This document shows positions 18,047 to 26,816 of a stretch of DNA of 64,000 nucleotides, piece after piece. Origin of the DNA: Rhodoferax bucti (GTDB lineage: Bacteria > Pseudomonadota > Gammaproteobacteria > Burkholderiales > Burkholderiaceae_C). The notes under the pieces are model-generated. The model was not told where the DNA came from. It worked only from the letters and a program-made list of their open reading frames with translations, and searched no databases. Both the position numbers and the translations under genes were made by a program. Every line of letters starts with the position of its first letter. Position 1 is the first letter of the stretch. The stretch lies in NCBI RefSeq assembly GCF_005876985.1, contig NZ_VAHD01000004.1, positions 1-64,000 of the forward strand, in the 5' to 3' direction.

Positions 18047-19744
18047 CTAGGCGGGCCCGTCCGCCCAACAGACGGCTTGACGCTCCGCCGACCAACTGGT
18101 GAAGTGGGCGCCGTAGGCCGCATCGATACTGCTGCGTTTGACTTTGAGGGTGGGCGTGACCAGTCCGTTTTCAGCCGTCCAGGGGATGGTGGAGGCCGCC
18201 AGAAAGTCCAGCTTTTCGTGGGGCTCCAGCTGCTGGTTGACCGATGCCAGGTGCTTGGATAGCTGGGCCTCCAGCGCAGCGCGGCCTTCTGCCGAGTGGC
18301 TTTGTTGCAGGGCTTCCGGTGACAGCATGACGATGGCAAACGGCTGCGGGAAGTTGGCCCCGGTGACGGCGCAGGCCTCAATCGCATCGTGGGCCACCAG
18401 CCGGTCTTCAATGGGGGCGGGCGCTATGTATTTGCCCTTGCTGGTTTTGAACAGGTCTTTGACCCGGCCGGTGATGGAGAGGTAGCCCCTTGCGTCGATC
18501 TGGCCCTTGTCGCCGGTGCGCAGCCAGCCATCTTCAGTGAGAGCTTCTGCGGTGAGTTCTGGGTTGCGGTAGTAGCCTTTCATCAAGGCCGGGCAGCGCA
18601 TCTGGATTTCGCCGGTGTCTGGCGCAATCCGGCTCTCAATGCCGTCATACGGCAGTCCCACGCTACCTGTCTGGCGGGAGCCGGGCAGGGTTGAGTGGGA
18701 TACGCCGCTGTTCTCGGTCATGCCGTACACCTCGATCAGGTCCAGGCCCAGGGCACGGTACCACTGCAGCACATCCGCAGGCATGGGGGCGGCGCCACCC
18801 GCCGCAAGCCGGCACTGGTCCAGGCCCAGGCCTTTCAAAATTTTGCGGCGCACCACATTGCCCAGTAAGGGGATGCGCAGCAGCACGCGCAATTTGTGCT
18901 CGGGCAGCTTGGACTGCACCCCGTGCTGGAACTTGACCCACAAGCGCGGCACCGAGAAAAAGATGGTGGGCCGCGCCCGCTGCAAGTCCTGCACAAAAGT
19001 GTCCAGCGATTCGGCAAAAAAGATACGCCCGCCGTACCGCAGCGAGGCTTGCTCAATCAGCATGCGCTCGGCCACGTGGGCCAGGGGCAGGTAGGAGATG
19101 TAGCGGTCCCCGCTGTGCATGGGTACTCGCCGCGTGGCGCACGACACGCCCCAGGCCATCGAGTCAAAGGTGTGCACCACGCCCTTGGGCTTGCCGGTGG
19201 TGCCGGAGGTGTAAATGATGGTGCTGGTCTGCCCGCCCGGCGGCTGTGGGCTGGCGGCCATGGGGGTGGCTGCGCGCACCAGCTCTTGCCATTGGTGCGC
19301 GTGCATGCCGGGTGCCAACGGCAGCGCGATCAGCGGCAGCCCAGGGGGAATGCCGACATCGAGGTTGCGGGTGTCGTCCATCTTGCCGATGAACAGGGCC
19401 TTGCTCTCACTGTGCAGCAGGATGTAACTCAGCGCCTCGCCGTTGAAGGTGGGGTAAATGGGCACCGACACATAGCCTGCCATCACGATGGCCAGGTCCG
19501 CCAGAATCCAGTGTGCGCTGTTTTGGCCGATGATGGCCACCCGGCTGCCTGCGGGCCAGCCTTGGGCCTTGAGCCAGCTCGCCATGCACCGCACCTGCGA
19601 AGCGGCTTGCGCCCAGGTGATGTCGAGCACCTGTCCGCCCCCCATGGGCTGGGAGAGGTAAATGGCGTCGGGGCGTTCTCGTTCCCAGCGGTACAGGCAG
19701 GCCAGGGGCAGGTCGGCCGGCTGCACAGTGATCGTGGTGCTCAT
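18047..19744 (-). CDS. AMP-forming acyl-CoA synthetase (long-chain type)
   Basis: 565 residues of the ANL adenylate-forming family. The ATP motif is TIIYTSGTTGKPKGVVHT (near 176-193). Further motifs are VYGMTENSG (near 337), LRTGDKGQID (near 410) and GRVKDLFKTSKGKYIAP (near 430-446). The C-terminal part matches the FadD15-type long-chain group. It would activate a fatty or aromatic acid to its CoA thioester. It lies between the ferredoxin gene and the cytochromes on the same strand; no dedicated pathway is evident. Confidence 0.9.
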   Translation of the reverse strand: MSTTITVQPADLPLACLYRWERERPDAIYLSQPMGGGQVLDITWAQAASQVRCMASWLKAQGWPAGSRVAIIGQNSAHWILADLAIVMAGYVSVPIYPTFNGEALSYILLHSESKALFIGKMDDTRNLDVGIPPGLPLIALPLAPGMHAHQWQELVRAATPMAASPQPPGGQTSTIIYTSGTTGKPKGVVHTFDSMAWGVSCATRRVPMHSGDRYISYLPLAHVAERMLIEQASLRYGGRIFFAESLDTFVQDLQRARPTIFFSVPRLWVKFQHGVQSKLPEHKLRVLLRIPLLGNVVRRKILKGLGLDQCRLAAGGAAPMPADVLQWYRALGLDLIEVYGMTENSGVSHSTLPGSRQTGSVGLPYDGIESRIAPDTGEIQMRCPALMKGYYRNPELTAEALTEDGWLRTGDKGQIDARGYLSITGRVKDLFKTSKGKYIAPAPIEDRLVAHDAIEACAVTGANFPQPFAIVMLSPEALQQSHSAEGRAALEAQLSKHLASVNQQLEPHEKLDFLAASTIPWTAENGLVTPTLKVKRSSIDAAYGAHFTSWSAERQAVCWADGPA

Positions 19745-19853
19745 GGTGGTCCCTGATAGTGCTTCAGGGCATTGTTGGGTGCAGGGCCTTCAAGCGGCAA
19801 TGGTGATGACCCTAGGTGCCGCAGGGGTGGGACCCCCGTGTTTGTACGGAGGC

Positions 19854-20186
19854 TCAGCCGGGCAATGCCAGCGCCAGCGGCTGCTCCAGCACCAGGTCGG
19901 ACTGCGCCCTGGCCACACACGGCAGGCACCAGCCCTCGGCTTTTTCTTCCGCGCTCAGACCCGGCCAAGCCATCGGGTAGGCCACGGTGCCGGAGAGCGC
20001 CCGGCATATGCAGGCCCGGCAGGTGCCGTTGCGGCAAGAGCTGGGCAGCTCAATGCCCGCCTGCAAGGCCGCCTGCAGCAGGCTCTGCGTGGTGCTGGCG
20101 GTGAATTCGCGGTGCAAGGGGAGCAGTTTGACGACGTGGCGCACATGCTCAGCATCGGTCGTTGCAGGGGGGAATGGGGCGTTCAT
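19854..20186 (-). CDS. Plant-type 2Fe-2S ferredoxin
   Basis: 110 residues from ATG 20186. The cluster ligands are CRNGTCRAC (C-x4-C-x2-C) and the final Cys in WCLPCVA about 30 residues later, the [2Fe-2S] plant/YfaE-like pattern. It probably donates or accepts electrons in the cytoplasm. The open frame upstream contains a less likely start. It is divergent from the GNAT gene and precedes the acyl-CoA synthetase on its strand. Confidence 0.88.
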   Translation of the reverse strand: MNAPFPPATTDAEHVRHVVKLLPLHREFTASTTQSLLQAALQAGIELPSSCRNGTCRACICRALSGTVAYPMAWPGLSAEEKAEGWCLPCVARAQSDLVLEQPLALALPG

Positions 20187-20278
20187 CGAAGACCTGAAAA
20201 AAGGGCCAATTGGGTAGTTTCCCGAATGCTGCGACAATCACGCTCTTTTTTTCAATTTTGCTTGAGTTTGCGTTAGAC

Positions 20279-20806
20279 ATGTCCAGTACGACTACTTTCA
20301 AGGTTCGCCCCGCCACACTACGTGATGCCAAAGCCATCGCTGAGCTCCACAACTCTTCTGTTCGCGAAGCCTTCAAAAGCATGCTGGCCGATACACCGGT
20401 TCCCGTAACCCCCTTGGACAAGCGCCAGGCTTACTGGCGCGAAGCGATTGAGTACGCCGAACCCCAGGTTCAGGTGGCCATGGATGACGACAAGATCGTC
20501 GGATTCGTGGGTTTTGACCGCTCCCGCGACAAGGGCACCCCCCCCACTATGGGCGAAATCTGGGCCATTTATGTGGCTTCCAGCCACTGGGACAAAGGCG
20601 TGGGACTGGCTCTGTGGGATGCTGCCCGCGAAGGCTTGCTCGAAGAGGGTTGTGCCAACGTCAGTATCTGGCTGCCGATTGCCAACGAGCGCGCCATGCG
20701 CTTCCACGAGCTCGCTGGCTTCAAGCGCGAGATGAATACCGCCAAGACCGTGCAGATCGGTGCGGTCAAGATCGAGGAAATGCGCCTCAAGCGCCCCTTG
20801 AACTAA
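20279..20806 (+). CDS. GNAT-family N-acetyltransferase
   Basis: 175 residues from ATG 20279. The fold begins FKVRPATLRDAKAIAELHNSS. Acetyl-CoA motif A is in IWAIYVASSHWDKGVGLALWDAAREG (about 101-126), where the usual R/Q-x-x-G-x-G/A is WDKGVG. Motif B follows with LPIANERAMRFHELAGFKRE. It resembles RimI/phosphinothricin acetyltransferase relatives. Substrate not assignable. Confidence 0.88.
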   Translation: MSSTTTFKVRPATLRDAKAIAELHNSSVREAFKSMLADTPVPVTPLDKRQAYWREAIEYAEPQVQVAMDDDKIVGFVGFDRSRDKGTPPTMGEIWAIYVASSHWDKGVGLALWDAAREGLLEEGCANVSIWLPIANERAMRFHELAGFKREMNTAKTVQIGAVKIEEMRLKRPLN

Positions 20807-20851
20807 CTGCCTCTCTTTGCGGGGGCGCACCGGCAGCTATGCTCTGTCTCC

Positions 20852-21820
20852 ATGCAACGCCCCCGCTTTCTCCCTGACGATTTCACCCTGATCCTGCTGG
20901 CCGTGGTCACCCTGGCCAGCGTGTGGCCTGCCCGAGGCGGCACGGCCCAGGCGTTTGAATGGATCACCAGCGCCGCCATTGCCCTGCTGTTTTTCATGCA
21001 CGGCGCCAAGCTCTCTCGCGCCAATGTGGTGGCCGGCCTGAGCCACTGGCGGCTGCACCTGCTGGTGCTGGGCTTTACCTTCGGGTTGTTTCCACTGCTG
21101 GGGCTGCTGCTCAAGCCGGTGTTCGCCTGGACGCTGAGCCCCGAGCTGGCGGTGGGCATGCTGTTTTTGTGCACCTTGCCGGCCACGGTGCAGTCCGCCA
21201 TTGCGTTCACGGCCATGGCGCGGGGCAATGTGGCAGCGGCCGTGTGCAGCGCGTCAGCTTCCAGCCTGATAGGCGTGTTCGTAACGCCGCTGCTGGTGAG
21301 CTGGCTGGTGGTGCCCGGCGGCTTGTCGGGGGGGAGCGCGCTGGATGCGGTGATCCACATCATGGAGCAGCTGATGCTGCCGTTTGCGCTGGGCCAGCTG
21401 TTGCAACCGCTGGTGGGTGGCTTTGTAAAGCGCCATGCGGCCACGCTCAAAATGGTGGACCAAAGCTCCATCCTGCTGGTGGTTTACACCGCCTTCAGTG
21501 CGGCGGTGATCGAAGGGCTGTGGAGCCGGGTGCCGGTGTTCACACTGCTGGTGTTGGTGCTGGCCTGCTGCGCGCTGCTGGCGCTGGTGCTTGCTATTAC
21601 CACTTGGGGCAGCCGCAAGCTCGGTTTTGCGCTGGAAGACCAAATCACCATCGTTTTTTGCGGCTCTAAAAAGAGCTTGGCCAGTGGCGTGCCCATGGCC
21701 AAAGTGCTGTTTGCCGCGCCGCAGGTGGGCATGATGTTGCTGCCCTTGATGCTGTTTCACCAAATCCAGCTCATGGTGTGCGCGGTGCTGGCGCAGCGCT
21801 ATGGCAAGCGCCCCGATTGA
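20852..21820 (+). CDS. Bile acid:sodium symporter family (YfeH-like) transporter
   Basis: 322 residues, about ten membrane segments. N-terminal WITSAAIALLFFMHGAKLSR and CTLPATVQSAIAFTAMARGN are the SBF/YfeH signatures, and the end has FCGSKKSLASGVPMAKVLF. Such proteins are predicted sodium-coupled carriers of organic anions; the substrate is unknown. A dispersed-repeat copy starts right at the stop codon. Confidence 0.88.
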   Translation: MQRPRFLPDDFTLILLAVVTLASVWPARGGTAQAFEWITSAAIALLFFMHGAKLSRANVVAGLSHWRLHLLVLGFTFGLFPLLGLLLKPVFAWTLSPELAVGMLFLCTLPATVQSAIAFTAMARGNVAAAVCSASASSLIGVFVTPLLVSWLVVPGGLSGGSALDAVIHIMEQLMLPFALGQLLQPLVGGFVKRHAATLKMVDQSSILLVVYTAFSAAVIEGLWSRVPVFTLLVLVLACCALLALVLAITTWGSRKLGFALEDQITIVFCGSKKSLASGVPMAKVLFAAPQVGMMLLPLMLFHQIQLMVCAVLAQRYGKRPD

Positions 21821-21876
21821 TTTGCTATTGATTTAGGAGCTGCTCGCACAGGTTCTGCGGGCGCTAGAGGCTGAAT
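21820..21876 (+). repeat. Dispersed ~55-bp repeat, copy 5
   Basis: A full copy: TTTGCTATTGATTTAGGAGC, TGCTCGCACA, spacer, GCGGGCGCTAGAGGCTGA. It directly follows the stop of the SBF transporter. Confidence 0.85.
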
Positions 21877-22115
21877 GGACTCTGTATCGGTGCTCTGGGC
21901 TACCCCAAGCCTTTCGAGCGGTCGGCCACCATCCGCTTCCGATAGTTGTATCAACACATGTCTCAGGCGCGATACAGACACTGACCGATACAAATTCGGC
22001 CCGCACGGGCGGAATTGCGGGGTGATGATGCCGCCTTACGCGCTCACGGCTCGCACGCGGAGCGCTTTGGAATGCAGGTCTACCTGCACATCATTTTTCT
22101 GCACAAAAGGCTGTT
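21877..22115 (+). promoter_or_regulatory. Upstream region of glycine-zipper lipoprotein with GTATC/GATAC motifs
   Basis: No gene is seen. Four GTATC or GATAC elements occur within 110 bp. The outer pair forms a 9-bp inverted repeat (TGTATCGGT 21883-21891, ACCGATACA 21984-21992), and GTTGTATCAAC (21945-21955) is itself palindromic. They may be regulator sites, but no known regulator is assigned. Confidence 0.35.
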
Positions 22116-22331
22116 ATGAAATCAATCGCCAAATCCCTACTCACCAGCTCAGTCATCGTGGTGGCCCTGTTGACCAGCGGTTGCGCCAATCTGTCGGCGC
22201 GCGACCGGAACACCGTCACCGGCGCCGGAGTGGGCGCGGTGGCCGGCTCCATCCTCACTGGCGGCGGCAGCCTAGGTACTGTGGGCGGTGCCGCTATCGG
22301 GGGGTACATCGGCAACCAGGTGCGTAAGTAG
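22116..22331 (+). CDS. Glycine-zipper 2TM lipoprotein (OsmB-like)
   Basis: 71 residues. The signal peptide ends with the lipobox LLTSGC (Cys near 23), so it is a lipoprotein. The mature part VTGAGVGAVAGSILTGGGSL GTVGGAAIGGYIGNQ is a glycine zipper that can insert in membranes. Related OsmB proteins are induced by osmotic and stationary-phase stress. Its long upstream region carries repeated GTATC/GATAC elements. Confidence 0.88.
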   Translation: MKSIAKSLLTSSVIVVALLTSGCANLSARDRNTVTGAGVGAVAGSILTGGGSLGTVGGAAIGGYIGNQVRK

Positions 22332-22429
22332 CATCGACCGGTTGAGACGGGTGATAGGCCGATGGGCAGCCACGGGAGTTTGCCTTGTGCGGTCGAATGC
22401 CTGAGCACCGCCCACAACCCCGCCAAGGC

Positions 22430-23176
22430 TCAACCTGCTTTCGCTCCCGCCCCATGCGCCAGCAGCACCTTCGCGGCTTCAATCCGGTGCTGCATCTCGA
22501 TCTGCGGGTCATTCATCACTCGCAGCAAAAACGCTCGGGGGCCGGTACTCTCCATCTCTTGCGCCGTTGTAGCCGTTGCGGCACGCACCGAAGGTGCAGT
22601 GTCTTCAGGCCGCAGCGCAGGGCCTAGCAGCGCCAAGGCTTGTTGGAATTGGGGCCGCGTGATGGAGCGCAGCCGGCCCAGTATGTCGGCTTGCTGCTCG
22701 GGGTTGGGGGGCAGGTCTAGCCACGGCTCGTCGGCAAATACGGCGGGCAGGTCGGCGCTGATGAAGGCGGACCAGTTGCCGCTTGCTTGGAGTGCGGGCA
22801 CTTGCGGTGCATGCACCCACACCTGGGCGGCGTCGCTGGCGGGCTGCGGGTAGAGGTGTACTCGCTTGGCAGGCACGCCGGGCAGGTAGCGGCGGTGCAG
22901 GCCTTGCAAAAACGCTGCGGCCTCGAGTACCGGCACCGGCTCGCTCACCGAAAACCACAGCTGCAACCCCTCGGTGCCCGATACCGCAATGGCTGCGGCG
23001 GGCAGTTCCAAGTCTGCTTGTGCGCCTTGCCATGCGGCAGACAAGGCTGCCCAGTCGGCTGGGCGGGCGATTTCGAGAACAAGGGCGCGCACATGGCCAT
23101 CGGCGCCGACCAGGCTGGTGGGGGCTTCGTGGGCCGGGTGTGGCACCCGGTAGAGGCGGGAGAGTTCCTGCGTCAG
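22430..23176 (-). CDS. Conserved-looking protein of unknown function
   Basis: About 248 residues. The N-terminal half contains RALVLEIARPADWAALSAAW, AAIAVSGTEGLQLWFSVSEP and a Leu-rich helix with YLPGVPAKRVHLYP, the pattern of a small alpha/beta fold that recalls archaeo-eukaryotic primase-like proteins only loosely. The C-terminal half is helical (RAFLLRVMNDPQIEMQHRIEAAKVLLAHG). The start is uncertain: a CTG at 23176 overlaps the stop of the upstream gene (CTGA), a GTG lies at 23146, and the frame is open up to a GTG at 23260 inside the upstream gene. Confidence 0.6.
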   Translation of the reverse strand: MTQELSRLYRVPHPAHEAPTSLVGADGHVRALVLEIARPADWAALSAAWQGAQADLELPAAAIAVSGTEGLQLWFSVSEPVPVLEAAAFLQGLHRRYLPGVPAKRVHLYPQPASDAAQVWVHAPQVPALQASGNWSAFISADLPAVFADEPWLDLPPNPEQQADILGRLRSITRPQFQQALALLGPALRPEDTAPSVRAATATTAQEMESTGPRAFLLRVMNDPQIEMQHRIEAAKVLLAHGAGAKAG

Positions 23177-23382
23177 CCGCACTTGGGGTCGCAGACGGTC
23201 TGGGATTTGCCGATCAGTTTGCGGGTTTTGAGTTCGTTGCGCGGGCGGTGCTTGCCGCACAAGAAGCAGGACATGGTGGAGGGGCCGGTGCTGGACGCTG
23301 TCATGAAGGGGGAGCCCCCGACTTTGGACTTGTAGCGCAGGCCGTCTTCAAGAATTTTGGTTTTGGAGGGTGGCTTAGTCAT
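23173..23382 (-). CDS. Small cysteine-containing protein of unknown function
   Basis: 69 residues from ATG 23382. A basic N-terminus (TKPPSKTKILEDGLRYKSK) is followed by SCFLCGKHRPRNEL and a final VCDPKCG, giving a C-x2-C...C-x3-C pattern that could bind zinc. Its stop overlaps the probable start region of the next gene, so the two are likely cotranscribed. Family not recognised. Confidence 0.65.
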   Translation of the reverse strand: MTKPPSKTKILEDGLRYKSKVGGSPFMTASSTGPSTMSCFLCGKHRPRNELKTRKLIGKSQTVCDPKCG

Positions 23383-23514
23383 ACCCCCGATTTTACTTGC
23401 TCGTGGATAACCCGCATGGGCGGGTCTGTGGGGCCACAGAACTGTCAAACACGCGCACTAGCATGGCCTGGCGATAAACGTGTACTTGATTCCAAAACCC
23501 CGAGGCGACAACGA

Positions 23515-23712
23515 ATGCAAACCATCTTCCCATCCACCACGGCCCATGTACTGAGTGCGAACCACAGCCTGGTGGTCAGGGAATCCAACCACTACCGGTT
23601 TTGCTCCGGCCGCTGCCAGTCGGAGCGCCCCACCGAGGGCGGGGTGGAATTGGCGCCGGGCCGCTGGCGTTGCATGAACTGCTGGATGGCCATCACCCGC
23701 AAGCGCGGCTGA
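23515..23712 (+). CDS. Small zinc-ribbon-like protein
   Basis: 65 residues from ATG 23515. Two Cys pairs, CSGRC (near 30) and CMNC (near 54), separated by about 20 residues, suggest a zinc ribbon. The rest is HYRF and a basic tail ITRKRG. No family name can be given. It is convergent with the SRPBCC gene, 11 bp from its stop. Confidence 0.6.
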   Translation: MQTIFPSTTAHVLSANHSLVVRESNHYRFCSGRCQSERPTEGGVELAPGRWRCMNCWMAITRKRG

Positions 23713-23723
23713 GGCCGCGAGCC

Positions 23724-24194
23724 TCAGGCCTCGCCGCCGAAATGCTGGGTGAGGTTGTCGATGTACTGCTCCACCAGCTTTTCAAACTCGGCCTCGGCCA
23801 CCGGGCCGGCCACCATTTTCATGAGGCCCGGCAGGGGCAGGGTGAGTTCGCCCTGAATCTCCAGCACGATGTTGGTGGACTTTTTGTTGTCGGTGATCTT
23901 CCAGCTGCCTGCAACCAGGGCATTGCCCTCACCTTTGACGGGCGTCCAGCTCACGGTGCCCTTGGCTTTGTTGGAGGTGTATTTGGAGGCGTACACCGTT
24001 TGCAGAGTGATGGAGGCGATGCCGATTTTTTCCATTTCCCAGCGGTAGGCGCCATCGCCCAGGTCGACCAACTGGTCCACCTTGGGGAAGTGGCTGGCCG
24101 AGGCGGGCACGTCGGACAACACCGCGAACACCTCGCTGGCCTTGGCCTTCACATCAAATTCGTAACCCAGGTTGATTTCTACGGTGATGGCCAT
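23724..24194 (-). CDS. SRPBCC (START-like) family protein
   Basis: 156 residues. The helix-grip fold is suggested by the start VFAVLSDVPASASHFPKVDQL, the strands AYRWEMEKIGIASITLQTVY, and a long C-terminal helix MKMVAGPVAEAEFEKLVEQYIDNL that would close a ligand pocket. Such proteins (polyketide cyclase/CoxG relatives) bind lipids or hydrophobic ligands. Ligand and role are unknown. Confidence 0.82.
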   Translation of the reverse strand: MAITVEINLGYEFDVKAKASEVFAVLSDVPASASHFPKVDQLVDLGDGAYRWEMEKIGIASITLQTVYASKYTSNKAKGTVSWTPVKGEGNALVAGSWKITDNKKSTNIVLEIQGELTLPLPGLMKMVAGPVAEAEFEKLVEQYIDNLTQHFGGEA

Positions 24195-24287
24195 GGCCGG
24201 TGTCTCCTCATGTGTGGGGTGTGCCGGCAGATATTACTGTGCTTTGACGCGTGCGGCCTGGAGGTGCGCGCCCAAAAAACGTGCGGA

Positions 24288-24809
24288 TTAACCCGACCTC
24301 AAACGCTGCAGGGTGAGCTGCAGCAGCCGCGCATCCGAGCTGGCACGGTGCCGCTGGGTGCCGCGCTCGCTGGCGATTTGCGCTTTGACGATGTGCCACT
24401 GCGCGGCCTCCTCCTCCGTCAGAAGCCCTCGCAGGTTTTCGAGCTTGAAGCGCGGCGTCATGCCGGCGGCCTCAAACAGCACATTGAGCCAGGTGAAGTC
24501 GTTGGCCCAGCCGTCGGTGTACACCGTTTGGCCGGCCAGCTGGGTGTTGAGCCGGGTGGCCACTTCGCGGGCGCGCAGGCCGCGCTGCTGCAGCAGCTCG
24601 CGGGTGATGCGGTGCAGGGCGGCGGCGCTGTCGTCCCAGTGGGTCCAGTCCTGCTCGGGTTGCACCAGGGTGCAGTAGGCGTGCCCGTCGGGCAGCACAT
24701 AGCCCACCTCGATGGGGTAGCTGCTGCGGCCCAGGCCGGAGGCTTCGATGTCGAGCACCGTAGGGGCAGAGGGCGGGGCAAGACGTTCTTGTGTGACAGT
24801 GGCAGACAT
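24288..24809 (-). CDS. 3'-5' exonuclease of the DnaQ/RNase T fold
   Basis: 173 residues from ATG 24809. The DEDD ligands are visible: the first Asp/Glu pair in VLDIEASGLG (near 20-29), an Asp in YTDGWANDFTWLNVLF, and the final H-x4-D in HRASSDARLLQL (near 155). This is the exonuclease fold that trims DNA or RNA 3' ends. The closest subgroup is unclear. It stands alone, 129 bp from the divergent DUF808 gene. Confidence 0.82.
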   Translation of the reverse strand: MSATVTQERLAPPSAPTVLDIEASGLGRSSYPIEVGYVLPDGHAYCTLVQPEQDWTHWDDSAAALHRITRELLQQRGLRAREVATRLNTQLAGQTVYTDGWANDFTWLNVLFEAAGMTPRFKLENLRGLLTEEEAAQWHIVKAQIASERGTQRHRASSDARLLQLTLQRLRSG

Positions 24810-24938
24810 GGTGGGGAGCGGTACCGCTTTTGTTTTCCATTCTCCAGCAAGCTTTGCGCCAGCCCTGTGGGGGTAAGCCCTGAGGGGCATACGCCAAACG
24901 GGTGACAATCGTCGTTTCAACAGCACTTTGTAACCACC

Positions 24939-25841
24939 ATGGCCAGCAGCCTTCTTGCCCTTCTTGACGACATTGCCACCATCCTGGACGACGTTGCCGT
25001 GCTCAGCAAGGTGGCCGCTAAAAAGACGGCCGGTGTGCTGGGTGACGACCTAGCCCTCAATGCGCAGCAGGTCACCGGTGTATCCGCCGAGCGCGAAATT
25101 CCGGTGGTGTGGGCCGTGTGCAAGGGCTCGCTGGTCAACAAGCTCATTCTGGTACCGACGGCCCTGGTCATCAGCATCGTGGCGCCCTGGCTGGTGACAC
25201 CATTGCTCATGGTGGGCGGCGCCTTTTTGTGCTTTGAAGGTTTTGAGAAGCTGGCCCACAAGTTCTTGCACCGCGCAGAAGACGACCAGGCCCACGAAGC
25301 CGAGCTGATGCACGCCTTGCAAGACCCTGCCGTGGACCTGGTGGCGCTGGAGAAAGACAAGATCAAGGGCGCCATCCGCACCGATTTCATCCTCTCGGCC
25401 GAAATCATTGCCATCACGCTGGGCACGGTGCAAACCAGCCCTTGGACCACGCAGCTCATGGTGCTGGCTGGTGTGGCCTTCATCATGACGGTGGGCGTGT
25501 ACGGACTGGTGGCCGGTATCGTGAAGATTGACGACCTGGGCCTGTACCTGACCCGCCGCCCCTCCGCCACGCCGGAAGGCGGTTTCACGCAGGCGCTAGG
25601 GCGCGGCTTGCTGCGTGCGGCGCCGCTGCTCATGAAGGTGCTGTCTGTGGCCGGCACAGCCGCCATGTTTTTGGTGGGGGGCGGCATTCTGGTGCACGGC
25701 CTGCCGTTTTTGCACCACCTCACCGAAGGCCTGCCCCTGGGCTTTGTGTGGGACGGGTTGATCGGCATCGCCGCTGGTGCCCTGGTGCTGGCGGGTGTGA
25801 CGCTGGTGCAGCGCCTGCGCCAGGGTTTGAAGGGAAATTAG
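24939..25841 (+). CDS. DUF808 (YedI-like) inner membrane protein
   Basis: 300 residues. The start [41 protein letters not shown] is diagnostic of DUF808/YedI. Several membrane segments follow with [16 protein letters not shown] between them. Function is unknown; it is widespread in proteobacteria. The stop lies 3 bp before the DMT transporter's TTG and at the edge of a dispersed-repeat copy. Confidence 0.88.
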   Translation: MASSLLALLDDIATILDDVAVLSKVAAKKTAGVLGDDLALNAQQVTGVSAEREIPVVWAVCKGSLVNKLILVPTALVISIVAPWLVTPLLMVGGAFLCFEGFEKLAHKFLHRAEDDQAHEAELMHALQDPAVDLVALEKDKIKGAIRTDFILSAEIIAITLGTVQTSPWTTQLMVLAGVAFIMTVGVYGLVAGIVKIDDLGLYLTRRPSATPEGGFTQALGRGLLRAAPLLMKVLSVAGTAAMFLVGGGILVHGLPFLHHLTEGLPLGFVWDGLIGIAAGALVLAGVTLVQRLRQGLKGN

Positions 25842-25892
25842 CCCTTGGCGCCCGTGCAATCTGCGCAAGCAGCTCCTAAATCCATAGCAACC
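25841..25892 (-). repeat. Dispersed repeat, copy 6, forming the start of a transporter gene
   Basis: On the minus strand: TTGCTATGGATTTAGGAGCT, GCTTGCGCAG, spacer, ACGGGCGCCAAGGGC. On the plus strand it supplies the initiator and about 15 codons of the downstream DMT gene. Confidence 0.8.
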
Positions 25893-26780
25893 GGTCTGGC
25901 GTTGGCCATTGCCGGTGCCATTGCTTTCAGCGGCAAAGCCATCATCGTCAAGCTGGCCTACCGCTATCCCGGGGTGGATGCGGTGAGCCTCATCATGCTG
26001 CGCATGTTGATGGCGTTGCCGTTCTTTTTGGCCATCGTGTGGTGGACGGGGCCGCGTGCCCGCCGGGCCGGCCACACCGTGGTGCCGCTCACCACCCACG
26101 ACAAGCTGGGTGTGCTGGGGCTGGGCATTACCGGCTACTACTTGGCCAGCTTTCTGGACTTTGCGGGGCTGGCCTATATCTCTGCCTCGCTGGAGCGGCT
26201 GATTTTGTATATCAACCCCACCCTGGTGGTGTTGCTGGGGGTTGCGCTGTATGGCCGCAAGGTGAGTGTGGCTCAGGGTGTGGGTATGGCCATCAGCTAT
26301 GGCGGCGTGCTGCTGGTGTTCGGCCACGAGGTGACGCTGGCTGGCGGCCATGTGGCGCTGGGCGCCGCGCTAGTGCTGGGCAGCGCCATCAGCTACGCGC
26401 TGTATTTGAGCTACAGCGGTGAGCTGGTGCAGCGGCTCGGATCGCTGCGGCTGGTGGGGCTGGCCACCAGCGTGGCCTGCGTGCTGTGCATTGCGCAATT
26501 TGTGCTGTTGCGGCCGCTGAACACTGCTTTTGCCGTGGCGCCCGAGGTGCTGTGGCTCTCACTGCTCAACGCCACAGCCTGCACGGTGGTGCCGGTGCTG
26601 ATGGTGATGATGGCCATTGAGCGCATAGGCTCCGGCTTGGCCGCGCAGGTGGGCATGGTGGGGCCTATGTCCACCATCCTCATGGGCGTGCTGCTGCTGG
26701 ATGAGCCCATGAACCTGTGGGTTGTGGGCGGCACCGTGTTGGTGCTGCTGGGGGTGTACGTGGTGAGCAGCCGGCGCTGA
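25845..26780 (+). CDS. DMT-family (EamA) transporter
   Basis: 311 residues, about ten membrane segments in two EamA halves (GLALAIAGAIAFSGKAIIVKL near 16, VALGAALVLGSAISYALYLSY near 170). It probably exports a metabolite; substrate unknown. The start is TTG 25845 or GTG 25854. Either way the first residues MAPVQSAQAAPKSIA are encoded by dispersed-repeat copy 6. No strong ribosome binding site is visible, so coupling to the DUF808 gene 3 bp upstream is likely. Confidence 0.85.
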   Translation: MAPVQSAQAAPKSIATGLALAIAGAIAFSGKAIIVKLAYRYPGVDAVSLIMLRMLMALPFFLAIVWWTGPRARRAGHTVVPLTTHDKLGVLGLGITGYYLASFLDFAGLAYISASLERLILYINPTLVVLLGVALYGRKVSVAQGVGMAISYGGVLLVFGHEVTLAGGHVALGAALVLGSAISYALYLSYSGELVQRLGSLRLVGLATSVACVLCIAQFVLLRPLNTAFAVAPEVLWLSLLNATACTVVPVLMVMMAIERIGSGLAAQVGMVGPMSTILMGVLLLDEPMNLWVVGGTVLVLLGVYVVSSRR

Positions 26781-26816
26781 GGCGCTGGGTGTTTGTGCAA
26801 CAAAGGAGAACGCAAG

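Noticed and set aside
22783..23712. A long plus-strand open frame covering the small zinc-ribbon gene
   Set aside because: Its first two thirds are the antisense of the minus-strand genes. Only the part from ATG 23515 has Cys pairs and a sensible start.
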